From positions 1-40,141 of the forward strand of contig NZ_JAEMUX010000076.1 of NCBI RefSeq assembly GCF_016598475.1: a stretch of DNA of 40,141 nt, written 5' to 3'. Each line of letters starts with the position of its first letter. Position 1 is the stretch's first letter. Below are positions 7,529-14,475 of the stretch, one piece after another. Source of the stretch: Streptomyces adelaidensis. GTDB lineage: Bacteria > Actinomycetota > Actinomycetes > Streptomycetales > Streptomycetaceae. Both the position numbers and the translations under genes were made by a program. Below the pieces are notes generated by a model. It had not been told where the DNA came from, searched no databases, and saw only the letters and a program-made list of their open reading frames with translations.

Positions 7529-7903
7529 ATGACGACGAGTACGGGTATGAGCCGACGAGCCGCCACGACCGCAGTAACACTGACCCTCACCGCCGCCCTG
7601 GGCCTCGGCGCCCTGGCCCCGGCCGCCCAAGCCGCCAACGGCCCCTGCTACGACGGCCGTTGCAACACCACCGTGTCCGCCCCCAAGACCATCAAGGTCA
7701 GCGCCAAGAAGTTCGGCTTCGGCAAGCTGAAGGTCGTCTCCGTCAGCTCGAGGTCGGTGAAGTTCTCCGCCACTTCCGGCGGCATCTACCTCAGCGGCAG
7801 CACCAGCCCCGGCGGCACGATCAAGCTCAACAACCTGAAGATCTGGGTGAAGTCGGTCTCCGGCAAGAAGGCCAAGATCGCCTTGTTCCCCACGAAATAC
7901 TGA
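7529..7903 (+). CDS. small secreted protein of unknown function
   Basis: A 124-residue exported protein. It has an N-terminal Arg-containing stretch, a hydrophobic core (T-L-T-A-A-L-G-L-G-A-L-A-P) and an A-Q-A-A signal-peptidase site near residue 35. The mature part starts N-G-P-C-Y-D-G-R-C-N with a likely disulfide pair, then is Ser/Lys/Gly-rich with alternating hydrophobics (K-F-G-F-G-K-L-K-V-V), which suggests a small beta structure. An AGGAGG ribosome binding site sits 8 nt before the ATG. I do not recognise the family. A hairpin terminator follows 6 nt after the stop. Confidence 0.75.
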   Translation: MTTSTGMSRRAATTAVTLTLTAALGLGALAPAAQAANGPCYDGRCNTTVSAPKTIKVSAKKFGFGKLKVVSVSSRSVKFSATSGGIYLSGSTSPGGTIKLNNLKIWVKSVSGKKAKIALFPTKY

Positions 7904-7908
7904 GCGGA

Positions 7909-7926
7909 GCGCCCCGACAGGGGCGC
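7909..7926 (+). terminator. GC hairpin terminator
   Basis: GCGCCCC and GGGGCGC form a perfect 7-bp stem around GACA, directly after the small secreted protein gene. The sequence continues GGGGAACTGCGCGAGCAACC. From memory, this GGGGCGCGGGGAACTGCGCGA motif recurs after many Streptomyces genes, so it may be a repeated extragenic element as well as a terminator. Confidence 0.65.
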
Positions 7927-8095
7927 GGGGAACTGCGCGAGCAACCACACGCAACCCGCAGCCGATCACGCTTCCGGCCCCCCCTGAATCTCTCGGCGGG
8001 GGCCCCGGGGGCAGCAGCCCCCGGCAACGGGACGGGGTCGAAGGGGCAGCGCCTCTGGTGATGGGACGGGTAGGGGCGGCGGGGGCGAATCCCAA

Positions 8096-8430
8096 TCCAG
8101 CCCGCCGCGGCCGAGCCCGCTCCAGCCCGCCGCGGCCGAGCCCGCTCCAGCCCGCCGCGGCCGAGCCCGCTCCAGCCCGCCGGGGGCGAACCCGTTCCAG
8201 CCCGCCGCGGCCGAGCCCGCTCCAGCCCGCCGGGGGCGAACCCGTTCCAGCCCGCCGCGGCCGAGCCCGTTCCAGCCCGCCGCGGCCGAGCCCGTTCCAG
8301 CCCGCCGCGGCCGAGCCCGTTCCAGCCCGCCGTGGGCGAACCCGTTCCAGCCCGCCGCGGCCGAGCCCGTTCCAGCCCGCCGCGGCCGAGCCCGTTCCAG
8401 CCCGCCGGGGGCGAACCCGTTCCAGCCCCC
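8096..8430. repeat. 25-bp minisatellite, 13 full units
   Basis: The anchor TCCAGCCCGCCG recurs exactly every 25 bp from 8096 to 8421, giving 13 full units plus a partial unit at each end. Two unit types alternate irregularly: type A (CGGCCGAGCCCG plus C or T) and type B (GGGCGAACCCGT), in the order A A A B A B A A A B A A B. There are no spacers. Because 25 is not a multiple of 3, all three forward frames cycle through the same peptide every 75 bp and stay open, producing long spurious frames. It lies between two convergent genes, just before the end of the LacI-type gene. Confidence 0.95.
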
Positions 8431-8462
8431 CACTTCAAGCCCCCCCGACGCCCCCCCCCACA

Positions 8463-9506
8463 TCAAGCCCCCCGAGGCCCCCCACTCGACCCCCGCACCA
8501 TCAACTCCCCCCGAACCGTGGCGATCCCCCCATGCGGCGCCTCCTCCCGCCCCATGGCGATCCGCCCGGCCCGAGCCCCCGCCTCCGCCAACGGCAACCG
8601 CACGGTCGTCAGCGCGGGCACCGCGTCAATGCTGAACGGCAGATCATCGAACCCGGCCACGGAGACGTCGTCGGGAATCCGCAACCCCGAATCCCGCAGC
8701 GCCGCACACGCCCCCAACGCCACCGTGTCGTTCGCCGCGACCACGGCCGTGATCCCCGGGTCCCGCCGCAACAGCTCAAGCGTCGCCTCGTACCCGGAGA
8801 GCCGGTCGTAGCGCCCGTAGACCGTCCACCGAGGGTCGTCCTCGATGCCGGCCGCCGCCAGCGCCGCCCGATGGCCCTCCAGCCGGTGCCGGGTGGTCGT
8901 CCGCTCCTCCGGTCCCGCGATGTACCCGAGCCGCCGATGCCCGAGCCCGATCAGATGCTCGGTGAGCAACTGCCCGCCACCCCGGTTGTCGAAGGTGATC
9001 GCGATGGCCTCCGGGGTGGGCGGCCGCCCGCACAGGACGACCCGCGTGCCGGCCTCCGTCAGCTTGCGCAGCTTGTTGCCGACGGCGGCGAGATGGACCG
9101 GGTCCTCGATCGCCCCACCCGTCAGCACGACGGCAGCGGCCCGCTGGCGCTGCAACAGTGTGAGATACGTCAGCTCACGCTCCGGCGAGCCCCCCGTGTT
9201 GCACACCACGGCCAGCCGCTCCCCGCCCGCGCGCCCGCCGGGCCCGCCGATCTCGGACTGGATGGCGCCGGCCATGATCCCGAAGAAGGGGTCGGCGATG
9301 TCGTTCACGAGGATGCCGACGAGATCGGAGGTGGCGGCGGCGAGGGCGCTCGCGGGGCCGTTGAGGACGTACTCCAGGTCGTCCACGGCCTTCAGTACCC
9401 GCTCGCGCGTGGACGCGGCCACCGGATAGTTTCCGTTGAGCACCCGGGAGACGGTCGCGGGCGACACCTGCGCACGAGCCGCCACGTCCGCCAGGGTCAC
9501 AGTCAT
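8463..9506 (-). CDS. LacI-family transcriptional regulator
   Basis: A 347-residue regulator. The N-terminal helix-turn-helix and hinge read V-T-L-A-D-V-A-A-R-A-Q-V-S-P-A-T-V-S-R-V-L-N-G-N (residues 3-26), followed by a periplasmic-binding-protein-like effector domain (G-I-L-V-N-D-I-A-D-P-F-F near 67, V-A-G-F-D-D-L-P-F near 300). An upstream in-frame ATG at 9569 exists, but the ATG at 9506 has a GGAGGA site and starts exactly at the family N-terminus. It is divergent from the carbohydrate operon and a LacI-type palindrome lies between them, so it most likely represses that operon in response to a sugar. Confidence 0.92.
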   Translation of the reverse strand: MTVTLADVAARAQVSPATVSRVLNGNYPVAASTRERVLKAVDDLEYVLNGPASALAAATSDLVGILVNDIADPFFGIMAGAIQSEIGGPGGRAGGERLAVVCNTGGSPERELTYLTLLQRQRAAAVVLTGGAIEDPVHLAAVGNKLRKLTEAGTRVVLCGRPPTPEAIAITFDNRGGGQLLTEHLIGLGHRRLGYIAGPEERTTTRHRLEGHRAALAAAGIEDDPRWTVYGRYDRLSGYEATLELLRRDPGITAVVAANDTVALGACAALRDSGLRIPDDVSVAGFDDLPFSIDAVPALTTVRLPLAEAGARAGRIAMGREEAPHGGIATVRGELMVRGSSGGPRGA

Positions 9507-9606
9507 CGTTGCTCGTCCTCCGGTGCGCGTCATGTTCGGGTTGTCGGGGAACCTTACGACCGCGATCACCGTTCGCCCCCTCGAACAACTCGACCCCCCT
9601 ACGGTC

Positions 9607-9636
9607 TTGTCCGGACCGCTGGTCAGAGGCTAGCTT
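9607..9636 (+). promoter_or_regulatory. candidate promoter of the carbohydrate operon
   Basis: TTGTCC at 9607-9612 and TAGCTT at 9631-9636 are separated by 18 nt and resemble a vegetative promoter. The LacI-type palindrome starts 11 nt downstream of the -10 box, where bound repressor would block transcription. Confidence 0.4.
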
Positions 9637-9647
9637 CTCATTGGATA

Positions 9648-9659
9648 GAAAGCGCTTGC
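9648..9659. promoter_or_regulatory. LacI-family operator palindrome
   Basis: GAAAGCGCTTGC, centred on the perfect palindrome AAGCGCTT (9650-9657), matches the CG-centred operators of LacI/GalR-family regulators. It lies between the divergent regulator and the oxidoreductase gene, 82 nt before the latter's start. Confidence 0.7.
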
Positions 9660-9740
9660 TGTGACGCTCACCCTTTAGTCGGGCGTACGCGGCGCCGGAC
9701 GCGTACGCACAAACGAACGCACACAACGAAGGGACCGGCC

Positions 9741-10898
9741 GTGACACGCAAGACCGTACGGATCGCCATGAACGGCGTGACCGGACGCATGGGCTATCGC
9801 CAGCACCTCGTCCGCTCCATCCTCGCCCTGCGCGAGCAGGGCGGCCTGGACCTCGGCGACGGCACCGTGCTGTGGCCGGAGCCGGTCCTCGTCGGCCGCC
9901 GCGAGTCCGCGCTCAGGGCGCTCGCCGAGCGGCACGGCCTGGACCCGGAGAACGTCTCCACGGACGTCGACGCGGTCCTCGCCGACCCGACGATCGAGAT
10001 CTACTTCGACGCCCAGGTCACCTCGGCCCGCGAGGAGGCGATCAAGAAGGCGATCGCCGCCGGCAAGCACATCTACACGGAGAAGCCGACCGCCACCGGC
10101 CTCGACGGCGCCCTGGAGCTGGCCCGCCTCGCGGACGCCGCCGGCATCAAGCACGGCGTCGTCCAGGACAAGCTGTTCCTGCCGGGCCTGCTGAAGCTCA
10201 AGCGCCTCATCGACGGCGGCTTCTTCGGCCGCATCCTGTCCGTCCGGGGCGAGTTCGGCTACTGGGTCTTCGAGGGCGACTGGCAGGAGGCGCAGCGCCC
10301 CTCCTGGAACTACCGCGCCGAGGACGGCGGCGGCATCGTCGTCGACATGTTCCCGCACTGGGAGTACGTGCTCCACGAGCTGTTCGGCCGCGTGAAGTCC
10401 GTCCAGGCCCTCACCGCCACCCACATCCCGCAGCGCTGGGACGAGCAGGACAAGCCGTACGACGCCACGGCCGACGACGCCGCGTACGGCATCTTCGAGC
10501 TCGAAGGCGGCGCGATCGCCCAGATCAACTCGTCCTGGGCCGTCCGCGTCAACCGCGACGAGCTCGTCGAGTTCCAGGTCGACGGCACGGAGGGCTCGGC
10601 GGTGGCGGGCCTGCGCAACTGCCGCGTCCAGCACCGCTCCGCCACCCCGAAGCCGGTCTGGAACCCCGACATCCCGGCCACCTACTCCTTCCGCGACCAG
10701 TGGCAGGAGGTCCCGGACAACGCCGAGTTCGACAACGGCTTCAAGGCGCAGTGGGAGCTGTTCTTCAAGCACGTCTACGCCGACGCGCCCTACCAGTGGG
10801 ACCTGCTGGCCGGCGCCCGGGGCGTCCAGCTCGCCGAGCTGGGCCTGAAGTCCTCGGCCGAGGGTGTCCGTCTCGACGTTCCGGAGATCTCGCTGTGA
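9741..10898 (+). CDS. Gfo/Idh/MocA family oxidoreductase
   Basis: A 385-residue NAD(P)-dependent sugar or polyol dehydrogenase. The N-terminal Rossmann motif is N-G-V-T-G-R-M-G (residues 11-18), a GxxGxxG variant, and the family's E-K-P lysine motif is at 114-116 (Y-T-E-K-P-T-A). The C-terminal half has the usual dimerisation/substrate sheet. The GTG at 9741 has a GAAGGGA site, and the frame is open far upstream only because it runs through the 25-bp repeats. It is the first gene of a three-gene operon: its TGA overlaps the next GTG. Together with an isomerase-like partner this suggests oxidation of a sugar to a keto-sugar. The substrate is unknown. Confidence 0.9.
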   Translation: MTRKTVRIAMNGVTGRMGYRQHLVRSILALREQGGLDLGDGTVLWPEPVLVGRRESALRALAERHGLDPENVSTDVDAVLADPTIEIYFDAQVTSAREEAIKKAIAAGKHIYTEKPTATGLDGALELARLADAAGIKHGVVQDKLFLPGLLKLKRLIDGGFFGRILSVRGEFGYWVFEGDWQEAQRPSWNYRAEDGGGIVVDMFPHWEYVLHELFGRVKSVQALTATHIPQRWDEQDKPYDATADDAAYGIFELEGGAIAQINSSWAVRVNRDELVEFQVDGTEGSAVAGLRNCRVQHRSATPKPVWNPDIPATYSFRDQWQEVPDNAEFDNGFKAQWELFFKHVYADAPYQWDLLAGARGVQLAELGLKSSAEGVRLDVPEISL

Positions 10899-12049
10899 CG
10901 ATCCAACTGCCCGGCGCGGATGGGGTGTTGAGGGTCTACGCCCCCCGCGCGGAACCCCTGGCGTTGTCGACCGGCGCCCCCTTCACCTCCCGTACGGTCT
11001 TCTCGGCGGCGCATGTCGTCGCCGACCCGTACGCGGACGTGTCCCCTGATTCCCCCGCCGCCGTCGACTGGGACGCGACCCTCGCCTTCCGCCGTCACCT
11101 GTGGTCGCACGGCCTGGGCGTTGCCGAGGCGATGGACACCGCCCAGCGCGGCATGGGCCTCGACTGGGCGGGCGCGGCGGAACTGATCCGCCGCAGCGCC
11201 GCCGAGGCGAAGGCGGTCGGCGGCAGGATCGCGTGCGGCGTGGGAACGGACCAGCTCACCGGCCCGGCCTCCCTGTCCGACATCCGCAAGGCGTACGAGG
11301 AGCAGCTGGCCCTGGTCGAGGAATCGGGCGCCCAGGCGATCCTGATGGCCTCGCGGGCGCTGGCGGCGGAGGCACAGAGCCGCGAGGACTACCTGGAGAT
11401 CTACGGCCACCTCCTGCGCCAGGCCACCGAGCCGGTCGTCCTGCACTGGCTCGGCCCGATGTTCGACCCGGCGCTGGAGGGCTACTGGGGTTCGAGCGAC
11501 CTCGACGCGGCCACGGAGGTGTTCCTGGACGTCATCGCGGCCCACCCCGACAAGGTCGACGGCATCAAGGTCTCCCTGCTGGACGCCCAGCGCGAGGTCG
11601 ACATCCGCCGCAGGCTCCCCGTCGGCGTCCGCTGCTACACCGGCGACGACTTCAACTACCCCGAGCTGATCGCGGGCGACGAGAAGGGCTTCAGCCACGC
11701 CCTCCTCGGCATCTTCGACCCACTGGGCCCGCTGGCGGCGGAGGCGGTACGCGTCCTGGACACGGGCGACGTCCCCGGCTTCCGGAACCTCCTCGACCCC
11801 ACCGTCGAACTCTCCCGCCACCTCTTCCAGACCCCGACCCGCTTCTACAAGACGGGTGTGGTGTTCCTGGCCTGGCTGGCCGGCCACCAGTCGCACTTCA
11901 CGATGGTCGGCGGCCTCCAGTCCGCCCGCTCCCTCCCGCACTTCGCGCGCGCCTACGAACTGGCCGACGGCCTGGGCCTGTTCCCGGACCCGGCGCTGGC
12001 GGAGACCCGCATGAAGAACCTGCTGTCCCTGTACGGAGTGGCCCAGTGA
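10895..12049 (+). CDS. DUF993 protein, dihydrodipicolinate-synthase-like
   Basis: A 384-residue protein of the DUF993 family, a TIM-barrel relative of dihydrodipicolinate synthase/N-acetylneuraminate lyase. The segment D-G-I-K-V-S-L-L-D places Lys225 where DapA-family enzymes carry the Schiff-base lysine, followed by R-C-Y-T-G-D-D-F-N-Y. This suggests an aldolase or lyase acting on a keto-acid or keto-sugar. The GTG start overlaps the previous stop (GTGA), and its own TGA overlaps the next GTG, so the three genes are translationally coupled. The catalytic role of Lys225 is inferred from position only. Confidence 0.85.
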   Translation: MTIQLPGADGVLRVYAPRAEPLALSTGAPFTSRTVFSAAHVVADPYADVSPDSPAAVDWDATLAFRRHLWSHGLGVAEAMDTAQRGMGLDWAGAAELIRRSAAEAKAVGGRIACGVGTDQLTGPASLSDIRKAYEEQLALVEESGAQAILMASRALAAEAQSREDYLEIYGHLLRQATEPVVLHWLGPMFDPALEGYWGSSDLDAATEVFLDVIAAHPDKVDGIKVSLLDAQREVDIRRRLPVGVRCYTGDDFNYPELIAGDEKGFSHALLGIFDPLGPLAAEAVRVLDTGDVPGFRNLLDPTVELSRHLFQTPTRFYKTGVVFLAWLAGHQSHFTMVGGLQSARSLPHFARAYELADGLGLFPDPALAETRMKNLLSLYGVAQ

Positions 12050-12885
12050 GCACCCTCGGAGATCTGTCCCGCTTCTCCATCAACCAGATGACGGTCAAGC
12101 AGCTGTCGATGCCCGAACTGGTCGCCGGTTGCGTCGAGTTGGGCATCCCGGGCGTGGGCCTCTGGCGCGAGCCGGTGGCGGTCTACGGCCTGGAGGCCAC
12201 AGCCAAGCTGGTCCGCGACGCGGGCCTCTCGGTCACGACCCTCTGCCGGGGCGGCTTCTTCACGGCGATCGACCCGACGGAACGGGCGGCGGCCCTGGAG
12301 GACAACCGCCGTGCCATCGACGAGGCGGCGACGCTGGGCACGGACACCCTGGTGCTCGTGTCCGGCGGCCTCCCGGCGGGCTCGAAGGACCTGCACGGCG
12401 CGCGGGAACGGATCGCCGACGCGCTGTCCGAGCTGGGCCCGTACGCCGCGTCGAACGGCGTACGCCTGGCCATCGAGCCGCTCCACCCCATGTTCGCCTC
12501 GGACCGCTGCGTGGTGTCGACGCTCTCCCAGGCTCTGGACATCGCCGAGCGCTTCCCGGCGGAGCAGGTGGGCGTCACGGTCGACACGTACCACATCTGG
12601 TGGGACGACACGGCCCCGGCCGCGATCGCCCGCGCGGGCGCCGGTGGCCGCATCCACACCTTCCAACTCGCCGACTGGATCACCCCCCTCCCGGCGGGCG
12701 TCCTGACCGGCCGGGGCCAGATCGGCGACGGCACGATCGACATGCGCGAGTGGAAGTCGTACGTCGAGACCGCCGGTTACACGGGCCCCATCGAGGTCGA
12801 ACTCTTCAACGACGACCTGTGGGCGGGCGACGGGCACGAACTGCTCGCCCGTACGGCGGAGCGGTTCGTGGAGCACGCGGCGTGA
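12046..12885 (+). CDS. sugar phosphate isomerase/epimerase (complete copy)
   Basis: A 279-residue TIM-barrel protein of the AP endonuclease 2/xylose isomerase-like family. Likely metal ligands are Glu144 (L-A-I-E-P-L-H), Asp180/His183 (V-D-T-Y-H-I-W-W-D), His204 and Glu250 (P-I-E-V-E-L-F). It is the third gene of the LacI-controlled operon and its GTG overlaps the upstream stop. Residues 80-279 are repeated at 15758-16360 as a truncated second copy: the first 338 bp of the shared stretch differ at one base, the last 265 bp at 22. The downstream flanks of the two copies are unrelated. Pairs of this family with Gfo/Idh/MocA enzymes are known in keto-glycoside and inositol metabolism. Confidence 0.9.
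   Translation: MSTLGDLSRFSINQMTVKQLSMPELVAGCVELGIPGVGLWREPVAVYGLEATAKLVRDAGLSVTTLCRGGFFTAIDPTERAAALEDNRRAIDEAATLGTDTLVLVSGGLPAGSKDLHGARERIADALSELGPYAASNGVRLAIEPLHPMFASDRCVVSTLSQALDIAERFPAEQVGVTVDTYHIWWDDTAPAAIARAGAGGRIHTFQLADWITPLPAGVLTGRGQIGDGTIDMREWKSYVETAGYTGPIEVELFNDDLWAGDGHELLARTAERFVEHAA
12283..12885 (+). repeat. 603-bp direct repeat, left copy
   Basis: This 3' part of the isomerase gene recurs in the same orientation at 15758-16360 (constant offset 3475 bp, no gaps). The two copies bracket the hemC/methyltransferase/hemB segment and the AraC remnant. Confidence 0.95.
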
Positions 12886-12898
12886 AATAGCCACTGTC

Positions 12899-12940
12899 GT
12901 CCGGTTCCCGGGGGCCCGGGTGGTATCCCCGGGACCGGAC
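12899..12940. terminator. bidirectional hairpin terminator
   Basis: Left arm 12899-12913 (GTCCGGTTCCCGGGG) pairs with right arm 12927-12940 (CCCCGGGACCGGAC), a 14-bp stem with one bulged T. It lies between the convergent ends of the isomerase gene and the hemC-like gene and probably stops both. Confidence 0.8.
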
Positions 12941-12949
12941 GAAGTCGCC

Positions 12950-13882
12950 CTAGTGGGGGATGCCGTCGATGAGGTTTCTTGCGCCCTGGCGGAGGAGGGC
13001 GACCGCGACGGAGGTGCCCAGGGTGGCGGGGTCGAGGCGCCCGGCCCACTCGTGGGCGTTGAGGACGGTCTTGCCGTCAGGGGTGAACACCGAGGCCCGC
13101 AGGGAGAGTTCCCCACCTCGTCCGGCGCGAGCGAACCCGGCGATGGGGCTGTTGCAGTGCCCCTGAAGGACGTGCAGGAACATGCGTTCCGCGAGGGTCT
13201 CGCGGTGTGTGTCCGGATCGCCGAGGCCGCTGACGGTGTCGATGGTGTCGGTGTCCGCCTCGCGGCACTGCAGGGCGAGGACCCCCGCACCGATCGGCGG
13301 CATCATCGTCTCCACGGAGAGGAACTCGGTGATGACGTCCGCGCGGCCGATCCGTTCCAGGCCGGAGACGGCCAGGAGGATGGCGTCGACCTCGCCCGCG
13401 CCGAGTTTCGCCAGGCGGCGGTTGGCGTTGCCGCGGAACGGGACGCACTCCAGGTGCGGGTGCGAGGCGGCGAGCTGCGCGACGCGACGCACGGAGGAGG
13501 TGCCGATCCGGGTCCCGGCGGGCAGTTCGTCCAGGGTGCGCCCGGCCGGGTCCACGAGGGCGTCGCGGATGTCGTCGCGCTTGAGGAACGCGGCGAACAT
13601 GGTGCCGGCCGGGAGGGGCCGGTCGGCGGGGATGTCCTTGACGCAGTGGACGGCGAGGTCGGCCTCACCGGCGAGGAGGGCGGCGTCGACCTCCTTGGTG
13701 AACGCCCCCTTGCCTTCGACCTGGGCGAGGTCACCCATCCACTTGTCGCCGGTGGTCTTCACCGGGATCACCTCGGTGCGCACCGCCGGGTGGAGCACGG
13801 CCAGCTCGGCGCGGACCCGCTCCACCTGGGCGAGTGCCATGGGCGAGTCTCGGGAGACGATGCGAATCAGATCACGCGGCAT
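12950..13882 (-). CDS. hemC: HemC-like hydroxymethylbilane synthase (porphobilinogen deaminase)
   Basis: A 310-residue protein of the porphobilinogen deaminase family, which polymerises four porphobilinogens into hydroxymethylbilane. Key residues are present: catalytic Asp83 in V-K-D-I-P, the Arg pair in G-T-S-S-V-R-R (132-133), and Cys243 in L-Q-G-H-C-N-S-P, the attachment site of the dipyrromethane cofactor. The surroundings differ from housekeeping HemC: H-C-V-K-D-I-P instead of H-S-M-K-D-V-P, and G-H-C-N-S-P instead of G-G-C-Q-x-P. The ATG at 13882 starts the family's N-terminus and lies 17 nt after the methyltransferase gene. Its partners are a methyltransferase and a HemB-like protein without catalytic lysines, so it is probably a second, specialised copy. 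Some Streptomyces carry a second hemC (I recall S. avermitilis). Confidence 0.85.
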   Translation of the reverse strand: MPRDLIRIVSRDSPMALAQVERVRAELAVLHPAVRTEVIPVKTTGDKWMGDLAQVEGKGAFTKEVDAALLAGEADLAVHCVKDIPADRPLPAGTMFAAFLKRDDIRDALVDPAGRTLDELPAGTRIGTSSVRRVAQLAASHPHLECVPFRGNANRRLAKLGAGEVDAILLAVSGLERIGRADVITEFLSVETMMPPIGAGVLALQCREADTDTIDTVSGLGDPDTHRETLAERMFLHVLQGHCNSPIAGFARAGRGGELSLRASVFTPDGKTVLNAHEWAGRLDPATLGTSVAVALLRQGARNLIDGIPH

Positions 13883-13899
13883 GAAGGCACGATAGCCCC

Positions 13900-14475
13900 T
13901 CAGATCCGGGCTCCCACCACGAGCCCGGATGACCACCGCATGGGCGTGGCACGGAGGTTGGGCCGTTCGGGCAGCTGCGCGAGGAAGCCGTTGACGCGCG
14001 GCTGATGGTCCTCGGGCCAGGTGGCCTGCGGCAACATGTCGTCGACGACGTAGAGCGCGCCGGGCTGGAGAAGTCGGAGAAGATCCAGCAGACGGTGGTA
14101 CTTCCCCGGCCTGCAGTCGACGTACGCGAAATCGAACGGCTCCCCCTCGTAGGTGGAGAGGAAATCGTCGGCGTCCGCGGTGACGAACTCGATTCGGCGG
14201 TCGTGGTCCAGGTGGCGGCGGGCGATGGCCTGGACGTCGATGTCGGTCTCGACGGTGGTGAGACGGGCGGAGGAGGACATCCCGATGGCGAGCCATGCGG
14301 CGCCGGCTCCGCTGCCGGTGCCCAATTCCAGGAAACGGCCCCCGGGTTTCGTCGCGGCGAGGGTGGCGAGCAGGGAGCCCGTGCGGTCCTCGCAGGACAT
14401 GGCGAACCCGGCGCGTTCGGCGTCGGCGAGGATCGCGTCCAGCTCGCGGGGCCGGTGGCGGGGAGTGTCATCCAC
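13900..14475 (-). CDS. SAM-dependent O-methyltransferase-like protein
   Basis: A 191-residue class I methyltransferase. Motif I is F-L-E-L-G-T-G-S-G-A (48-57), the adenosine-binding acidic strand is T-T-V-E-T-D (73-78), and a D-F-A-Y-V-D-C-R-P-G-K-Y segment (115-126) is typical of caffeoyl-CoA/catechol O-methyltransferase relatives. The GTG at 14475 overlaps the HemB-like stop (GTGGATGA), implying translational coupling. An in-frame start at 14607 would add antisense-like Ser/Pro-rich sequence and was rejected. The position between hemB-like and hemC-like genes suggests it methylates a pyrrole-derived intermediate or product, but this is inference. Confidence 0.8.
   Translation of the reverse strand: MDDTPRHRPRELDAILADAERAGFAMSCEDRTGSLLATLAATKPGGRFLELGTGSGAGAAWLAIGMSSSARLTTVETDIDVQAIARRHLDHDRRIEFVTADADDFLSTYEGEPFDFAYVDCRPGKYHRLLDLLRLLQPGALYVVDDMLPQATWPEDHQPRVNGFLAQLPERPNLRATPMRWSSGLVVGARI

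Noticed and set aside
8096..8430. CRISPR array
   Set aside because: Repeats are contiguous without spacers, as in the 22-bp array at 6939-7092, and no cas genes are present.
8058..9740. Large N-terminal extension of the Gfo/Idh/MocA frame through the 25-bp repeats and antisense to the LacI-type gene
   Set aside because: The frame is open only because the repeats lack stops and because it is antisense to a GC-rich gene. The real start is the GTG at 9741 with a ribosome binding site.
12950..14296. HemC frame extended upstream to 14296
   Set aside because: The extra 138 codons are antisense-like and overlap the methyltransferase gene. The family N-terminus begins at the ATG at 13882.
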